From: Chlorocebus sabaeus
Taxonomy: Eukaryota > Chordata > Mammalia > Primates > Cercopithecidae
NCBI RefSeq assembly: GCF_047675955.1
Contig: NC_132919.1
Coordinates: 71,749,316-71,813,315 of the forward strand
DNA length: 64,000 nucleotides
Direction: 5' to 3'
This document shows, piece after piece, positions 43,830-53,799 of this stretch (position 1 is its first letter; each line of letters starts with the position of its first letter). Made by a program: the position numbers and the translations under genes. The notes beneath the pieces were generated by a model that saw only the letters and a program-made list of their open reading frames with translations, did not search any database and was not told the origin of the DNA.

Positions 43830-43914
43830 GGCCAAAGGGAAGTGACCATCCTCCCAAATCGGGTCCTGAGCTATTGAGTAAAGCAGCTTGTCTTCCCCAA
43901 CAGGGAGACGATGA
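43830..43914 (+). pseudogene. GSDMB: GSDMB exon 5, with in-frame stop and lost donor
   Basis: Acceptor TTTTTCCTAG|GGCCAAAGGG. Reads GQREVTILPNRVLSY, then TGA at 43875-43877, then VKQLVFPN. The exon should end after ATGA at 43914, but the next bases are ATAAGC, not a GT donor. Confidence 0.85.
43875..43877 (+). other. GSDMB: GSDMB lesion 3: premature TGA
   Basis: Second CGA-to-TGA-type stop, in frame between LSY and VKQLVFPN. Confidence 0.87.
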
Positions 43915-43916
43915 AT
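43915..43916 (+). other. GSDMB: GSDMB lesion 4: donor GT replaced by AT
   Basis: ATGA|ATAAGC. The +3 to +6 bases still look like a donor (AAGC); only the first base differs from GTAAGC. Confidence 0.7.
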
Positions 43917-44192
43917 AAGCAAAGGCTCATGGGGAACAGGATGGGGAGACCTAAACACACCAGTGAGGTGGGGGGTGGGATTCAACCAGACTCTGTCAGC
44001 TTAGGGTGGGTGGCTGGTGAGCTTGGAGGTTGTGGAGGGGTCCAGGGAAAAGGGTGGATTCAGCACTAGGAAGGACTGAGGCTCCATGCTGTGGCCTGGG
44101 GACCTGGACCCGCTGACCCAGGATTTGCCTGAACATGACATAAGAGTCGTTAACTCCTCTCCCAGTCTCCAAAGAGAATAATTGTCTTTTTT

Positions 44193-44499
44193 GGCTGGGT
44201 GTGGTGGCTCACGCCTGTAATCCCAGCACTTTGGGAGGCCAAGGCGGGCGGATCACCTGAGGTCAGGAGTTCTAGACCAACCTGGCCAAAGTGGTGAAAC
44301 CCTGTCTCTACGAAATATATAAATATTAGCCAGGTGTGGTGGCGTGTGCCTGTAATCCCAGCTACTTGGGAGGCTGAGGCAGGAGAATTGCTTGAACCTC
44401 GGAGGCGGAGGTTGCAGTGAGCCGCGATCTCACCATTGCACTTCAGCCTAGGCAACAAGAGCAAAACTCTATCTCAAAAAAAAAAAAAAAAAAAAAAAG
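44193..44499 (+). mobile_element. Alu, sense
   Basis: Full length with a 24-base A tail. Flanked by TTGTCTTTTTT on both sides (about 44182-44192 and 44502 onward). Confidence 0.94.
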
Positions 44500-44635
44500 G
44501 TTGTCTTTTTTTTTTTTTTTTTTTAATTGGAGGCTGGTGTGGGGATTGAGAGGGACTGGAGAAAGGGAATTTACAGAGTGAGAACTGGTCTCTCCAATAA
44601 CTTGTTTTTTCCCTCCCTTTTTGGTGCTGGTTTCG

Positions 44636-44674
44636 ATATTTGTTTGAGGGACAAAACAAAATCCTTTCCAGAAG
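44636..44674 (+). pseudogene. GSDMB: GSDMB exon 6 (alternatively spliced in human), acceptor lost
   Basis: 39 bases encode a 13-residue linker piece recognisable by DKTKSFPE near its end. Donor CAGAAG|GTGAGT is good, but the bases before the exon are TTTCG, not an AG acceptor. Confidence 0.72.
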
Positions 44675-44999
44675 GTGAGTGAGCTGCTGCTGGGCTTCCT
44701 GTTCGTCATTTCAGAATGGACAAGAACACTATTTTTAAAAATGGAATTATAGAGTGGTTAGGTCCAAGGATGTGGTAGGATGCACCCACAGGTGGGAACC
44801 ATGGCAAACGCAGGAGAAAAATTAGCCTGTTGGAGAAGAGTCTGGATTGTACGTTGGACTAGGGTTTCCAGGCTGCTCCTAGGACAACTTTGTGCTGGCA
44901 GTCAGCTGGATCCTGAGCTTACAGCCCTCCCTGAAGGCTTTTTGGCCTAGGAAGCACAATTAAATGACTTGGCCAGTTCCAGCATGACAGCACTGGCTG

Positions 45000-45475
45000 T
45001 GAAAAGGGTCCTGGACTGGAGTCAGGCAGTCTCAGGGTCTAGTCCCACCCTGCCACTCACTAGCTCTACAGCCTCTCAAGTCACAGTTTTCCTGACTTTA
45101 TTTTAATTTAATTTAATTTTTTGAGACAGAGTCTTGCTCTGTCACCCAGGCTAGAGTGCAGTGGTGTGATCTCGGCTCACTGCAACCTCTACCTCCTGGG
45201 TTCAAGCAATTCTCCTGCCTCAGCCTCCCAAGTAGCTGGGATTACAGGTGCCCACCGCCATGCCCAGCTAAGTTTTTTTTTTATTTTATTTTTATTTTTA
45301 GTAAAGACAGTGTTTCACTATATGTTGGCCAGGCTGATCTCAAACTCCTGACCTCAAGTGATCCACCCACTGTGGCCTCCCAAAGTGCTGGGATTACAGG
45401 CGTGAGCCACCGTGCCTGGCCTTTCCTGACTTTGAAATAAAGGAGTGAGACTAGAAGATCCCTGTGATTCTGAAT
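45000..45475 (+). mobile_element. MIR element split by an Alu
   Basis: MIR-like wording at 45000-45100 (GGGTCTAGTCCCACCCTGCC) resumes after the Alu at 45422 (CTTTGAAATAAAGGAGTGAG). Confidence 0.7.
45113..45421 (-). mobile_element. Alu, antisense
   Basis: Full length with a TTTAA-rich tail. TTTCCTGACTTT repeats on both sides. Confidence 0.94.
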
Positions 45476-45869
45476 TGTGTGGCTTCCTCTGGAATTTCTA
45501 GGTTTTCCCCTTGATGCCAGCAGGGTTGTACTGCCTAAGAGAGCTTGGAAAGAGATAGAGAAGTCTGACCCAAATTTGCAGAGCGACTGAGTGTATGCTG
45601 CCCCCTTTCTGGGCCTTGGCTTCTTCCTCAGTCATCTAGGCACGGTCCTATGACTGCCTGTTTTTGAGGATATGGGAGGGGTCTGCAAATACAGTGCTTT
45701 CCCATTGACACACACTGATGAGGATGCAGGCTCCCTGGTACCACCCGTCACCCGTGAGGGCTCAGATTGCAAGAGTGAAAACTTCCAAAACTTCCATCTG
45801 CAGAAGAGAAGTCTGCAGGGGACTGGAGGTGATCTAAAGATTCTGAAATAACTCTTCCTCTCTCTGCAG

Positions 45870-45896
45870 AGAAGGATGGTGCTTCATCCTGTTTAG
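45870..45896 (+). pseudogene. GSDMB: GSDMB exon 7 (alternatively spliced in human)
   Basis: 27 bases, acceptor TCTCTCTGCAG, reading (E)KDGASSCL, donor GTTTAG|GTAAGG. Intact. Confidence 0.85.
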
Positions 45897-46057
45897 GTAA
45901 GGGTGATAGCCAAGTGTGTTCAGGGTGGCTGCACCAACCCACCCTGAGTGGCTCAAGGCTGCTGCTCAGGTGGGGTCAGCTGAGTAGGTATGAAGGAGGG
46001 GCACTGCCTGGCAGGTTTCAGCTTTAGTCTGGAGGCTGCATCTGTCTCCTCTAAACG

Positions 46058-46228
46058 CAGTGGTTCTCATTGGTTATACCCTGAAATCACACGGGGGAAC
46101 TTTAAAACTAGTGGTGACTGAGTCCCATCTCCAGAAACTCTGACTTAATTGTGGGGGTGTGGCCTGGACCTCAGGATTCGGAGTAACTCCTCGGGTGATT
46201 CTCATGCAGTCAAGGTTGAGAACCACTG
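46058..46228. mobile_element. MER5A hAT DNA transposon with intact terminal inverted repeats
   Basis: 171 bases bounded by CAGTGGTTCTCA and TGAGAACCACTG, a perfect 12-base inverted pair, with MER5-type body. Unusually well-preserved ends for such an old element. Lies in the GSDMB intron between exons 7 and 8. Confidence 0.9.
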
Positions 46229-46576
46229 CTTTAACTTTCTCCAAATCCTAATTACTTCCAGTGTGGCCTGAGGACTGCACTTTGAATGGCAAGGACCAAA
46301 TAACGAAGTTTTTGTTTTTTCCGGGAGGTGGAGAAGAATTTGGGATTGGGACTAGACTGGGGGTGAGCTGGGGAGATGGAAGATGGAAGTGGGGTCAGTG
46401 GGAGGCAATGATGGTAGGTATCTCAGAAGAAGGATGCTTAATTTTAACACGGAAAGATTGGAAGAAGGGAAGATACAAAGAGGTGGTCTCCAGAAGACAG
46501 GCAGACAAATAACAGAGCCTCAGAAATAAAGCCTTTTGGGCTGGGTGGCCCAGGTTCTCAATTGCTGCCTCTACAG

Positions 46577-46745
46577 GAAAATCTTTGGGTCTTTTGGTTC
46601 GGAGGATTCCAGAAACATGACGGAGAAGTTGGAGAACATGGAAAGTGTCCTCCAGGAACTGACGGAGGACAAGAGGAAAGATGTGCTAAACTTCCTCACT
46701 AAGTGCCTCGGCAGGGAGGAGCTTTGGCAGGATCTAGAGCAAAAA
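46577..46745 (+). pseudogene. GSDMB: GSDMB exon 8, probable 8-base insertion
   Basis: Acceptor CCTCTACAG. The entering frame reads GKSLG, then loses the family match and would stop at 46618-46620. The match (GSEDSRNMTEKLENMESVLQ and on to LEQK) continues in a frame two bases different, as expected if CTTTTGGT-like material was inserted near 46587-46598. Donor CAAAAA|GTAAGA. Confidence 0.78.
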
Positions 46746-46870
46746 GTAAGAGCCCCTAAGAAAGCACTGGGGCAGAGAGAGAGAGGAGCCAGAGGGGAGG
46801 GCAGTTGGCACAGTGAGGATGGTCTGCTGTGGTGAGACTGGTGCTCATCTCCCACAACTCCTGGCCCTAG

Positions 46871-47009
46871 GTATCTGAGGTCCTGATTTTCGGGGAGCTG
46901 CAGATGGAGGACCCAGTCAATCGTCTCCTAAGCAGCCTTTTTAATGCTGCTGGGATCTTGGTAGGAGCGCGTGCAGAAGCCATTCTGGACTTCCTGGATG
47001 CCTTGCTAG
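46871..47009 (+). pseudogene. GSDMB: GSDMB exon 9
   Basis: Acceptor CTGGCCCTAG, reads VSEVLIFGELQMEDPVNRLL and on to FLDALL, donor GCTAG|GTGAGG. Open. C-terminal domain. Confidence 0.92.
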
Positions 47010-47366
47010 GTGAGGAAGGGTCTCGCTGTAGGCTGGGGTGGAGGAAGTGTGAGCAGAGAGGCCTGTGGGAAGTCACATCTTGGGAGGAGGGGCTGCACAT
47101 TGCTCTTCACAGTTCACAGGGGGGTACCCCTTCATGTCTTCCTCAGGCCAGGCATTGAGAGGGTGGTTCCTTGTCTATGACCTCCTGCAGGCCAAGAGGG
47201 AAGCAGGAGTCGCTCAGAGGCCCGTTTGGAGCAACTCTCATCTAGCACTCCCAGGGGCTCTCTGGAACCTTTTGATGATGCATGTTCTGGGTGTGATCAG
47301 CCACTGAGGCCCTGTCCCACCATGTATCTCTCCTTTTTGCCAACCACTCTGTTTCTTTACCCCCAG

Positions 47367-47437
47367 AGCTGTCTGAGGAGCAGCATCTTGTGGCTGAGGC
47401 CCTGGAGAAGGGGACCCTTCCTCTGTTGAAGGACCAG
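47367..47437 (+). pseudogene. GSDMB: GSDMB exon 10
   Basis: Acceptor TACCCCCAG, reads (E)LSEEQHLVAEALEKGTLPLL, then KDQ|GTGAGA. Open. In human, the exon around here carries missense and splice variants linked to asthma. Confidence 0.92.
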
Positions 47438-47898
47438 GTGAGACAGCCTGGGCTGAGGGCCAGGGTCATAGTGGAAGGGAATGCCCATATGCTCAAGGGA
47501 CCCGGAAGTCCCAGGGTACAGCCCCTTCTTATTCCATAGTTTTCTGCCAGCTCACATCCATGCAGCTGGTTTGTGACAATTCCCTGGACACAGAGTTGCC
47601 AGGACAATTTGTAATGGGTTCTTTAGGCTCTGTTGTTTATCTATGGGCAAGAGAGGGGTGCAAATTGGTTAGTCTGAGGATAGCAGCTGGTGTGATCTTG
47701 AGTTCCAGTGCAGATTGACTAGCAGAGCCTGCCACTATGTTGAGAGAGTATGAAGCTCCCCGGGCTCTGCAGGAAAGAGTGCCATGATGGATTATTACGT
47801 CTGCCTGTCGGCTCAGCAGTAAGGAGTGTGGCCAAATATTTGCCATTTCTGGTATATCGTTATTCCTAGCTTTTACAATCTGGTGGGTTTCCTTGCAG

Positions 47899-48051
47899 GT
47901 GAAACCTATCATGGAGCAGAACTGGGATGAGCTGGCCAGCAGTCCTCATGACACGGACTATGACCCTGAGGCACGAATTCCCTGTGTGCTGTATGTTGTT
48001 GTCTCTATCCTGCTGGAGCTGGCTGAGGGGCCTACCTCCGTCTCTTCCTAA
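47899..48051 (+). pseudogene. GSDMB: GSDMB exon 11 and stop codon
   Basis: Acceptor TTTCCTTGCAG, reads VKPIMEQNWDELASSPHDTD and on to LLELAEGPTSVSS, then TAA at 48049-48051. Open. Confidence 0.93.
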
Positions 48052-48265
48052 CCACAAAAACCCTTTCTCCCCACAAGCCTCTGGGTTCTCCCTTCACCGG
48101 TCTGTCCTCACCGCCATCGTCACTACCATCCTGTTACCAGCGGGACCTCTTTAAAACAAGCAGCCAACCATTCTTTGATGTATCCCATTCACTCCGTATT
48201 AACGTCCAAAATCAGCCTGGATTTTATGCTTCTAATTAAAAGTGGCAGGTTGTGCATGTTAATTT
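48052..48265 (+). other. GSDMB: GSDMB 3' UTR with candidate poly-A signal
   Basis: ATTAAA at 48235-48240, followed by a GT-rich stretch, is the best 3'-end signal downstream of the stop. Confidence 0.5.
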
Positions 48266-48459
48266 TGTCTCTTGAAGCCTCACTAAATGACAGTAAAGCA
48301 ATAGAAGAGCTTTGTATAAACCTACAAGGATGAAAAGAATGCAGCAGCAGATAAGAAACTTTAACACATCTTTGGAAGCTAGAAAGCAATGAAAGGAGTG
48401 CAGGCTGGGAGGTGTAGGACTGGGAGTAGACAGGAGATTGCTGTTTTTATCATCAGCCT

Positions 48460-48778
48460 TCTATTTATTTATTTATTTATTTATTAATTATTTTTGAGAC
48501 AGAGTTTTGCTCTTGTTGCCCAGGCTGAAGTACAATGATGTGATCTCGGATACTACGACCTCTGCCTCCTGGGTTCAAGCGATTCTTCTGCCTCAGTCTC
48601 CAGAATAGCTGGGATTACAGGTGCCCGCCACCATGCCCGGCTAATTTTTGTATTTTTAGTAGAGATGGTGTTTCAGCCTTGTTGGCCAGGCTGGTCTCAA
48701 ACTCCTGAGCTCCAGTGATCCACCCCCATTGGCCTCCCAAAGTGCTGGGATTACAGCCGTGAGCCACCGCACTTGGCC
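48460..48778 (-). mobile_element. (TTTA)n and Alu, antisense
   Basis: TTTA repeats to about 48488, then a full-length dimer ending CCACCGCACTTGGCC. Confidence 0.93.
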
Positions 48779-49440
48779 AGCCTTTTAGTTCTCTTTGATA
48801 TTTTTAAAGAAACTGTAATTAAAAGTTAAAGAAATATATGCTTGTTGTAAACCATTCAAACATTTCCCAAATATAAATGAGCAGGTAAAGTTACTCTGTG
48901 ACCTACCCTTTCTTCGTAGAGACCCAGAGAGGTAAGTGAAATATCAGAACATTAAAGTAATTTTGCCCCAGGTGAGGGGGATTGAGAATTGGCAAATCCA
49001 GGCAAAGTAAGTTTGGGTTTGGCTAGCCTCCTGGACTGATGGCTCCAGAAGCCAAGGCCAAGGGCCTATCCACGTTTGGGAGTCTAGTAAAAAGAAACCT
49101 TCCCTACCATATTAGACTAATCTCAAACGGCTACACTGTAAGGGTTAGGGTGAATCAGCAGTAAACTTACTGTTCTTACTGCACGCCCAGGGGACTGCAG
49201 GGAAGACTTTCTTGATACTGAGTGAGGAAAAGGTTAGCAAAAGGAAAGGAAAAAAAAATTCTGTGAAAACCACAGCCCAGTCTTTTCTCAGAACTTAGCC
49301 TCTATTTGTATCCTCTGAGAATTCCAGAGAATCTCAAATTGTGAACTTGGTTTTTGGGGGTCTTGGATTGAATGGACCCCCAGATGCCTGTCAGAACCAA
49401 ACACAAATTACCTCTGGAGGAAGTAATCTTCCACAAATAT
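48779..49440. other. Non-Alu intergenic stretch
   Basis: AT-rich, no gene or confidently named repeat. Confidence 0.35.
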
Positions 49441-49444
49441 ATAT

Positions 49445-49722
49445 ATTTGAGACATGGTCATGCTGTGTCACCCAGGTTGGAGTGCAGTGGAGCAATCACA
49501 GCTTACTACAGCCTCCACTTCCCAGGCTCCCTCCTCAGCCTCTTGAGTAGCTGGGACTACAGGTGTGCACCACCATGCCTGGCTAATTAAAAAAATTTTT
49601 TGTAGAGATGGCATCTCCCTGTGTTGCCCAGGCTGGTCTTGAATTTCTGGGTTCAAGTGATCCTCCTGCTTTGGCCTCCCAAAGTGTTGGGATTACAGGT
49701 GTAAGTCACTGTGCTTGGTTGG
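49445..49722 (-). mobile_element. Alu, antisense (older)
   Basis: Dimer preceded by ATATATATAT, ends CACTGTGCTTGG. Confidence 0.9.
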
Positions 49723-49737
49723 CTAAGGCACATACGT

Positions 49738-50053
49738 TTTCCTTTTGAGAGATGTGGTATCGCTTTGTTGCCCAGGCTAGAGTGCAGAGGTGCAATCATG
49801 GCTCACTGCAGCCTCTACCTCCTGGGCTCAAGTGATCCTCCCACCTCAGCCTCCTGAGTAGCTGGGACCATAAGTACGCACCACCATGCCCCATCTAATT
49901 TTTTTTTTTTTTTTTGTAGAGATGGGGTCTCACCATGTTGCCAGGGCCTTACTATGTTACCAGGGCTGGTGTTGAACTCTCAGGCTCAACTGATCCTCCC
50001 TCCTCAGCCTCCCGAAGTGTTGGAATTATGGGAGTGAGCCACTATGCCGGCTT
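49738..50053 (-). mobile_element. Alu, antisense (J-like)
   Basis: Diverged dimer. TAAGGCACATAC flanks it at about 49724-49735 and 50053-50064. Confidence 0.9.
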
Positions 50054-50469
50054 AAGGCACATACTTTCAAGTAACTCAAAAGTCAAGGGAGAAATCCTAA
50101 TGGAAGTTCTAATTTTTTTTTTTCTGCTTAATGATAATAAAAATATACATATCAAACTTGTGGAATTAAGCTAAAGACTTTTTTTTAAGAGAAAATATAT
50201 GTATCACCTTAATTGTTTGTGTTAGCAACATAAAAAAGCTAAAAAAATCGAAGAGCTAAGTATTCATGTCAAAAAGCTACCAAAGAAAACTCCAAAACAA
50301 ACCCAACAACAAGCCCCTCCTTTCCCCTCCAAAAAAGCCTCAGCAAAATATATCCAGGAAAAAGAGAAGAAAAAGCACACGAATTGATAAGAAACAAAAA
50401 CATGAAGAGGATCAATAAAGACAGACATTGGACCTTTGAAATGACTCACAAATCTCTGACAAGAGTAAT

Positions 50470-50798
50470 ATTTTATTTACTTATTTATTTGTTTGTTTGT
50501 TTGTTTATTTATTTTGTTTTTGAGACAGAGTCTCTGTCTCCCAGGCTGGAGTGCAGTGGTGCGATCTTGGCTCACTGCAACCTTCACTGCCTGGGTTCAA
50601 ACAATTCTCTTGCCTCAGCCTCTTGAGTAGCTGGGACTATAGGTGCACACCACCACGCCTGGTTAATTTTTGTATTTTTTAGTAGAGACAGAGTTTTGCC
50701 ACGTTGGCCAGGCTGGTCTTGAACTCCTGACTTCAGGTAATCCACCCACCTCGGCCTCCCAAAGTGCTGGGATTACAGGTGTGAGCCACTGCGCCCAG
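50470..50798 (-). mobile_element. Alu, antisense, with TTTA/TTTG tail
   Basis: Flanked by TGACAAGAGT at about 50457 and 50800. Confidence 0.93.
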
Positions 50799-51052
50799 CT
50801 TGACAAGAGTGATAAAAAGAGGGAGCAAATATCATCAGTTTTAGGAGTGAAAAGGGAACAGTTCTAAAGATGCTACAGGCATTTAAAAGACAAGAGGATA
50901 TTAGAAACGACTTTATGCCAATAAATTTGAAATTTTAGGTGAAATGGGTGTTATCCTAAAAAAATAAAATTTCCCAAAATTGACCCAGAAAAAAAATAGA
51001 AAACATGAATAATCCTCTAAGAACAAAGAATACTCTATCAAGAACAAAATAT

Positions 51053-51341
51053 TGGCCAAGCATGGTGACTCACACCTGTAATCCTAGCACTTTGGGAGAC
51101 TGAGGTGGGTGGATCACTTGAGGTCAGGAATTCGAGACCAATCTGGGCAACATGGTGAAGCCCGTGTCTACTAAAAATACAAAAATTAACTGGGCATGAT
51201 GGCGTATGCCTGTAATCCCAGCTACTTAGGAGGCTGGGGCATGAGAATTGCTTGAATCTGGGAGACAGAGGTTGCAGTGAGCCGAGATCATGACACTGCA
51301 CTCCAGCCTGGGCGACAGAGTGAGACTCTTTCTCAAAAACA
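51053..51341 (+). mobile_element. Alu, sense
   Basis: Full length. AACAAAATATT lies at both edges. Confidence 0.93.
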
Positions 51342-51768
51342 AACAAAATATTGCCACAAAGAAAATTCCAAGCCCAGATGGTTTCTTCAGTTATACAATT
51401 AAGTATTTAAGAATAAGTAATTCTAATTTCACACAAACTTTTTCAGAGACACTTTCCAATTCATCCATAACACTAGCAAAACTTAACAAGAACAATAAGA
51501 GAAAGGAAGATGCAGACCAGTCTCATTTATGAGCTTAGATGAAAAAACAGCGAAACAAATCAGCAAACCAAATCACCTTAGAAACAGAATAATATAAACT
51601 GGATTTATCTGGGATTTCAAGGTTGGTTTAACATTGAAAAATTAATGTAATTTACCACACTGACAATTTAAGAAGAAAAATGACAGGATCATTTCAATAA
51701 AGACAAAAATACATCTGACAAAATTCAATATCCATTCATGATTAAAATTCCTAGAAAACTAGGAACAG

Positions 51769-52066
51769 GGCCAGGTGTGGTGGCTCATACCTGTAATCCC
51801 AGCCCTTTGGGAGGCCAAGATGGGCGGATCACTTGACATCAGGGGTTTAAGATCAGCCCGGCCAACATGGTGAAACCCCATCTCTACAAAAATACAAAAA
51901 TTAGCTGGTCTTGGTGGCGGGTTCCTATAATCCCAGCTACTTGGGAGGCTGAGGTGGGGGAATTGTTTGAACCCGGGAGGTGGAGGTTACAGTGAGCCAA
52001 GATCATGCCATTACACTCCAGCCTAGGGGACAGAGCCAGACTCCGTCTCGAAAAAAAAAAGAAAAA
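51769..52066 (+). mobile_element. Alu, sense
   Basis: Full length. AAAACTAGGAACAGG lies at both edges. Confidence 0.94.
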
Positions 52067-52544
52067 AGAAAACTAGGAACAGGATGAAATTTATTTAATC
52101 TGATAAGAGTATGTACAAAATATATATAGTAAATATCATATTTAATAGTAAAGTGTTATAAGCTTTCTCTCTGAAATCAGAAATAAGACAAGGATATTCA
52201 CTATCACTGTCTATTTGACATTGTACAGAAGATCTAGCAAATGCAGTTAAACAAGAAAAAGCAACAAAATATGTAAGAATTGTAAAATATTGCATTACTT
52301 ACAGATGATCTAATGTATACATTGAAAATCCAGAAGATTTACAGATAAATTATGAAATTAATAATTTAACAATTTTCTAAAATCAATATGTGGACCAATC
52401 GTAATTCTATATATACCACTAACAAATACAAAACGAAATTTGAAAAATACAATGGTAGTAGCACCAAAAATATGAAATATTTAGGAAAATGTTGAACTGA
52501 AGTTCTGAAAGAGTTGAAATATATTGTTATAAAATCTTGCTGAG

Positions 52545-52841
52545 GCTGGGCGTGGTGGCTCACACCTGTAATCCCAACACTTTGGGAGGCTGAGGTGGGC
52601 AGATCACTTGAGGTTGGGAGTTCAAGACCAGCCTGACCAACATGGAGAAACCCTGTCTATACTAAAAATACAGAATTAGCTGGGCGTGGTGGCGCACACC
52701 TGTAATCTCCAGCTACTCCAGAGGCTGAGGCAGGAGAATCACTTGAACCCGGGAGGCAGAGGTTGTGGTGAGCCAAGATCACGCCATTGCACTCTAGCCT
52801 GGTGACAGATCGAGACTCTTTCAAAAAAAAAAAAAAAAAAT
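52545..52841 (+). mobile_element. Alu, sense
   Basis: Full length with an 18-base A run. The flanks AAATCTTGCT and AAATCTTACT repeat. Confidence 0.93.
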
Positions 52842-53338
52842 CTTACTAAGAGAACTTAGAAAAGACTTAAACAAAAGAAGAGATACTACATTGAAGGATT
52901 AGGAGACACAATATTGTAAAAATGTTAATTCTTCTCAGATTGATTTATGGATTCAGTACAATCCCAATAAAAATCCCAACAGTTGAGTAAATGAGTGTGT
53001 TTGTTTGTGTGTGTTTATGTAGGTGTGTAATTTAATAAGCTGATTCTAAAATGCAAAGGGGCAAAAACAGCTATGAGGCTCTTGAAGAAGAATAAGGTGG
53101 AAAGACTTGTTCTACCAGATCCAAGACTGATTATGAAAGCTGTAATATTTCAGTGTGGCACTGGAACAGGGATAGACAAAAGCAGAATGAAAGAGAGATC
53201 TCAGAAATAGATCCCCATGTAAAAATGGACATTTGATATATGAGAAAAGTGTCACTGAAGATTAGTGAAGAAAGGCTAGACTTTTCAATAAACGGCGCCA
53301 AGACAACTGGATAAACATGTAGATAAAAAATGAAATTT

Positions 53339-53506
53339 GGCTGGGCATGGTGGCTCACACCTGTAATTCCAGCATTTTGGGAGGCTGAAGTAGGAGGTTA
53401 ATTTGAGCCAGAAGTTTGAGGTTACAGTGAGCTGTGGTTGTGCTACTGCACTCCAACCTGGGTGACAGAGTGAAACCCTGTCTCTAAAAAGAAAAAAAAA
53501 AAAAAA
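53339..53506 (+). mobile_element. Alu, sense, internally deleted
   Basis: About 168 bases: start of left arm joined to end of right arm, then A tail. Confidence 0.9.
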
Positions 53507-53511
53507 TGAGT

Positions 53512-53799
53512 CAGCTGTGGTGTCTCATGCCTGTAATCCCAATACTTTGGGAGGTCGGGGTGGGCAGATCACCTGAGGTCAGGAGTTCGAAACCAGCCTG
53601 GCTAACGTGGTGAAACTCCGTCTCTACTAAAAATACAAAAATTAGCTGGGTGTGGTGGCAGGCGCCTGTAATCCTGGCTACTCAGGAGGCTGAGGCAGGA
53701 GAATCGCTTGAACCTGGAAGGTGAAGGTTGCAGTGAGCCAAGATCATGCCATTGCACTCCAGCCTGGGCGACAGGTCGAGGCTCCATCTCAAAAGAAAA
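53512..53799 (+). mobile_element. Alu, sense
   Basis: Full-length dimer directly after the deleted one. Confidence 0.93.

Larger units (their letters stand above)
35591..48051 (+). pseudogene. GSDMB: Gasdermin B gene, inactivated in this sequence
   Basis: Ten coding exons are placed: 35591-35824, 40073-40244, 42939-43107, 43830-43914, 44636-44674, 45870-45896, 46577-46745, 46871-47009, 47367-47437 and 47899-48051. The translated pieces match gasdermin B in order. In the family, the N-terminal domain is released by protease cleavage in the linker and forms membrane pores; the C-terminal domain restrains it. Lesions: frameshift and stop in the first coding exon (35747-35764), TGA at 42970 and 43875, AT instead of GT at the exon 5 donor (43915-43916), CG instead of AG before exon 6 (44634-44635), and a probable 8-base insertion near 46587. 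C-terminal exons are intact. The alternative, that the reference has sequencing errors, would need several independent errors of different kinds. The promoter region is the LTR7 complex at 34551-35493. Confidence 0.85.
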
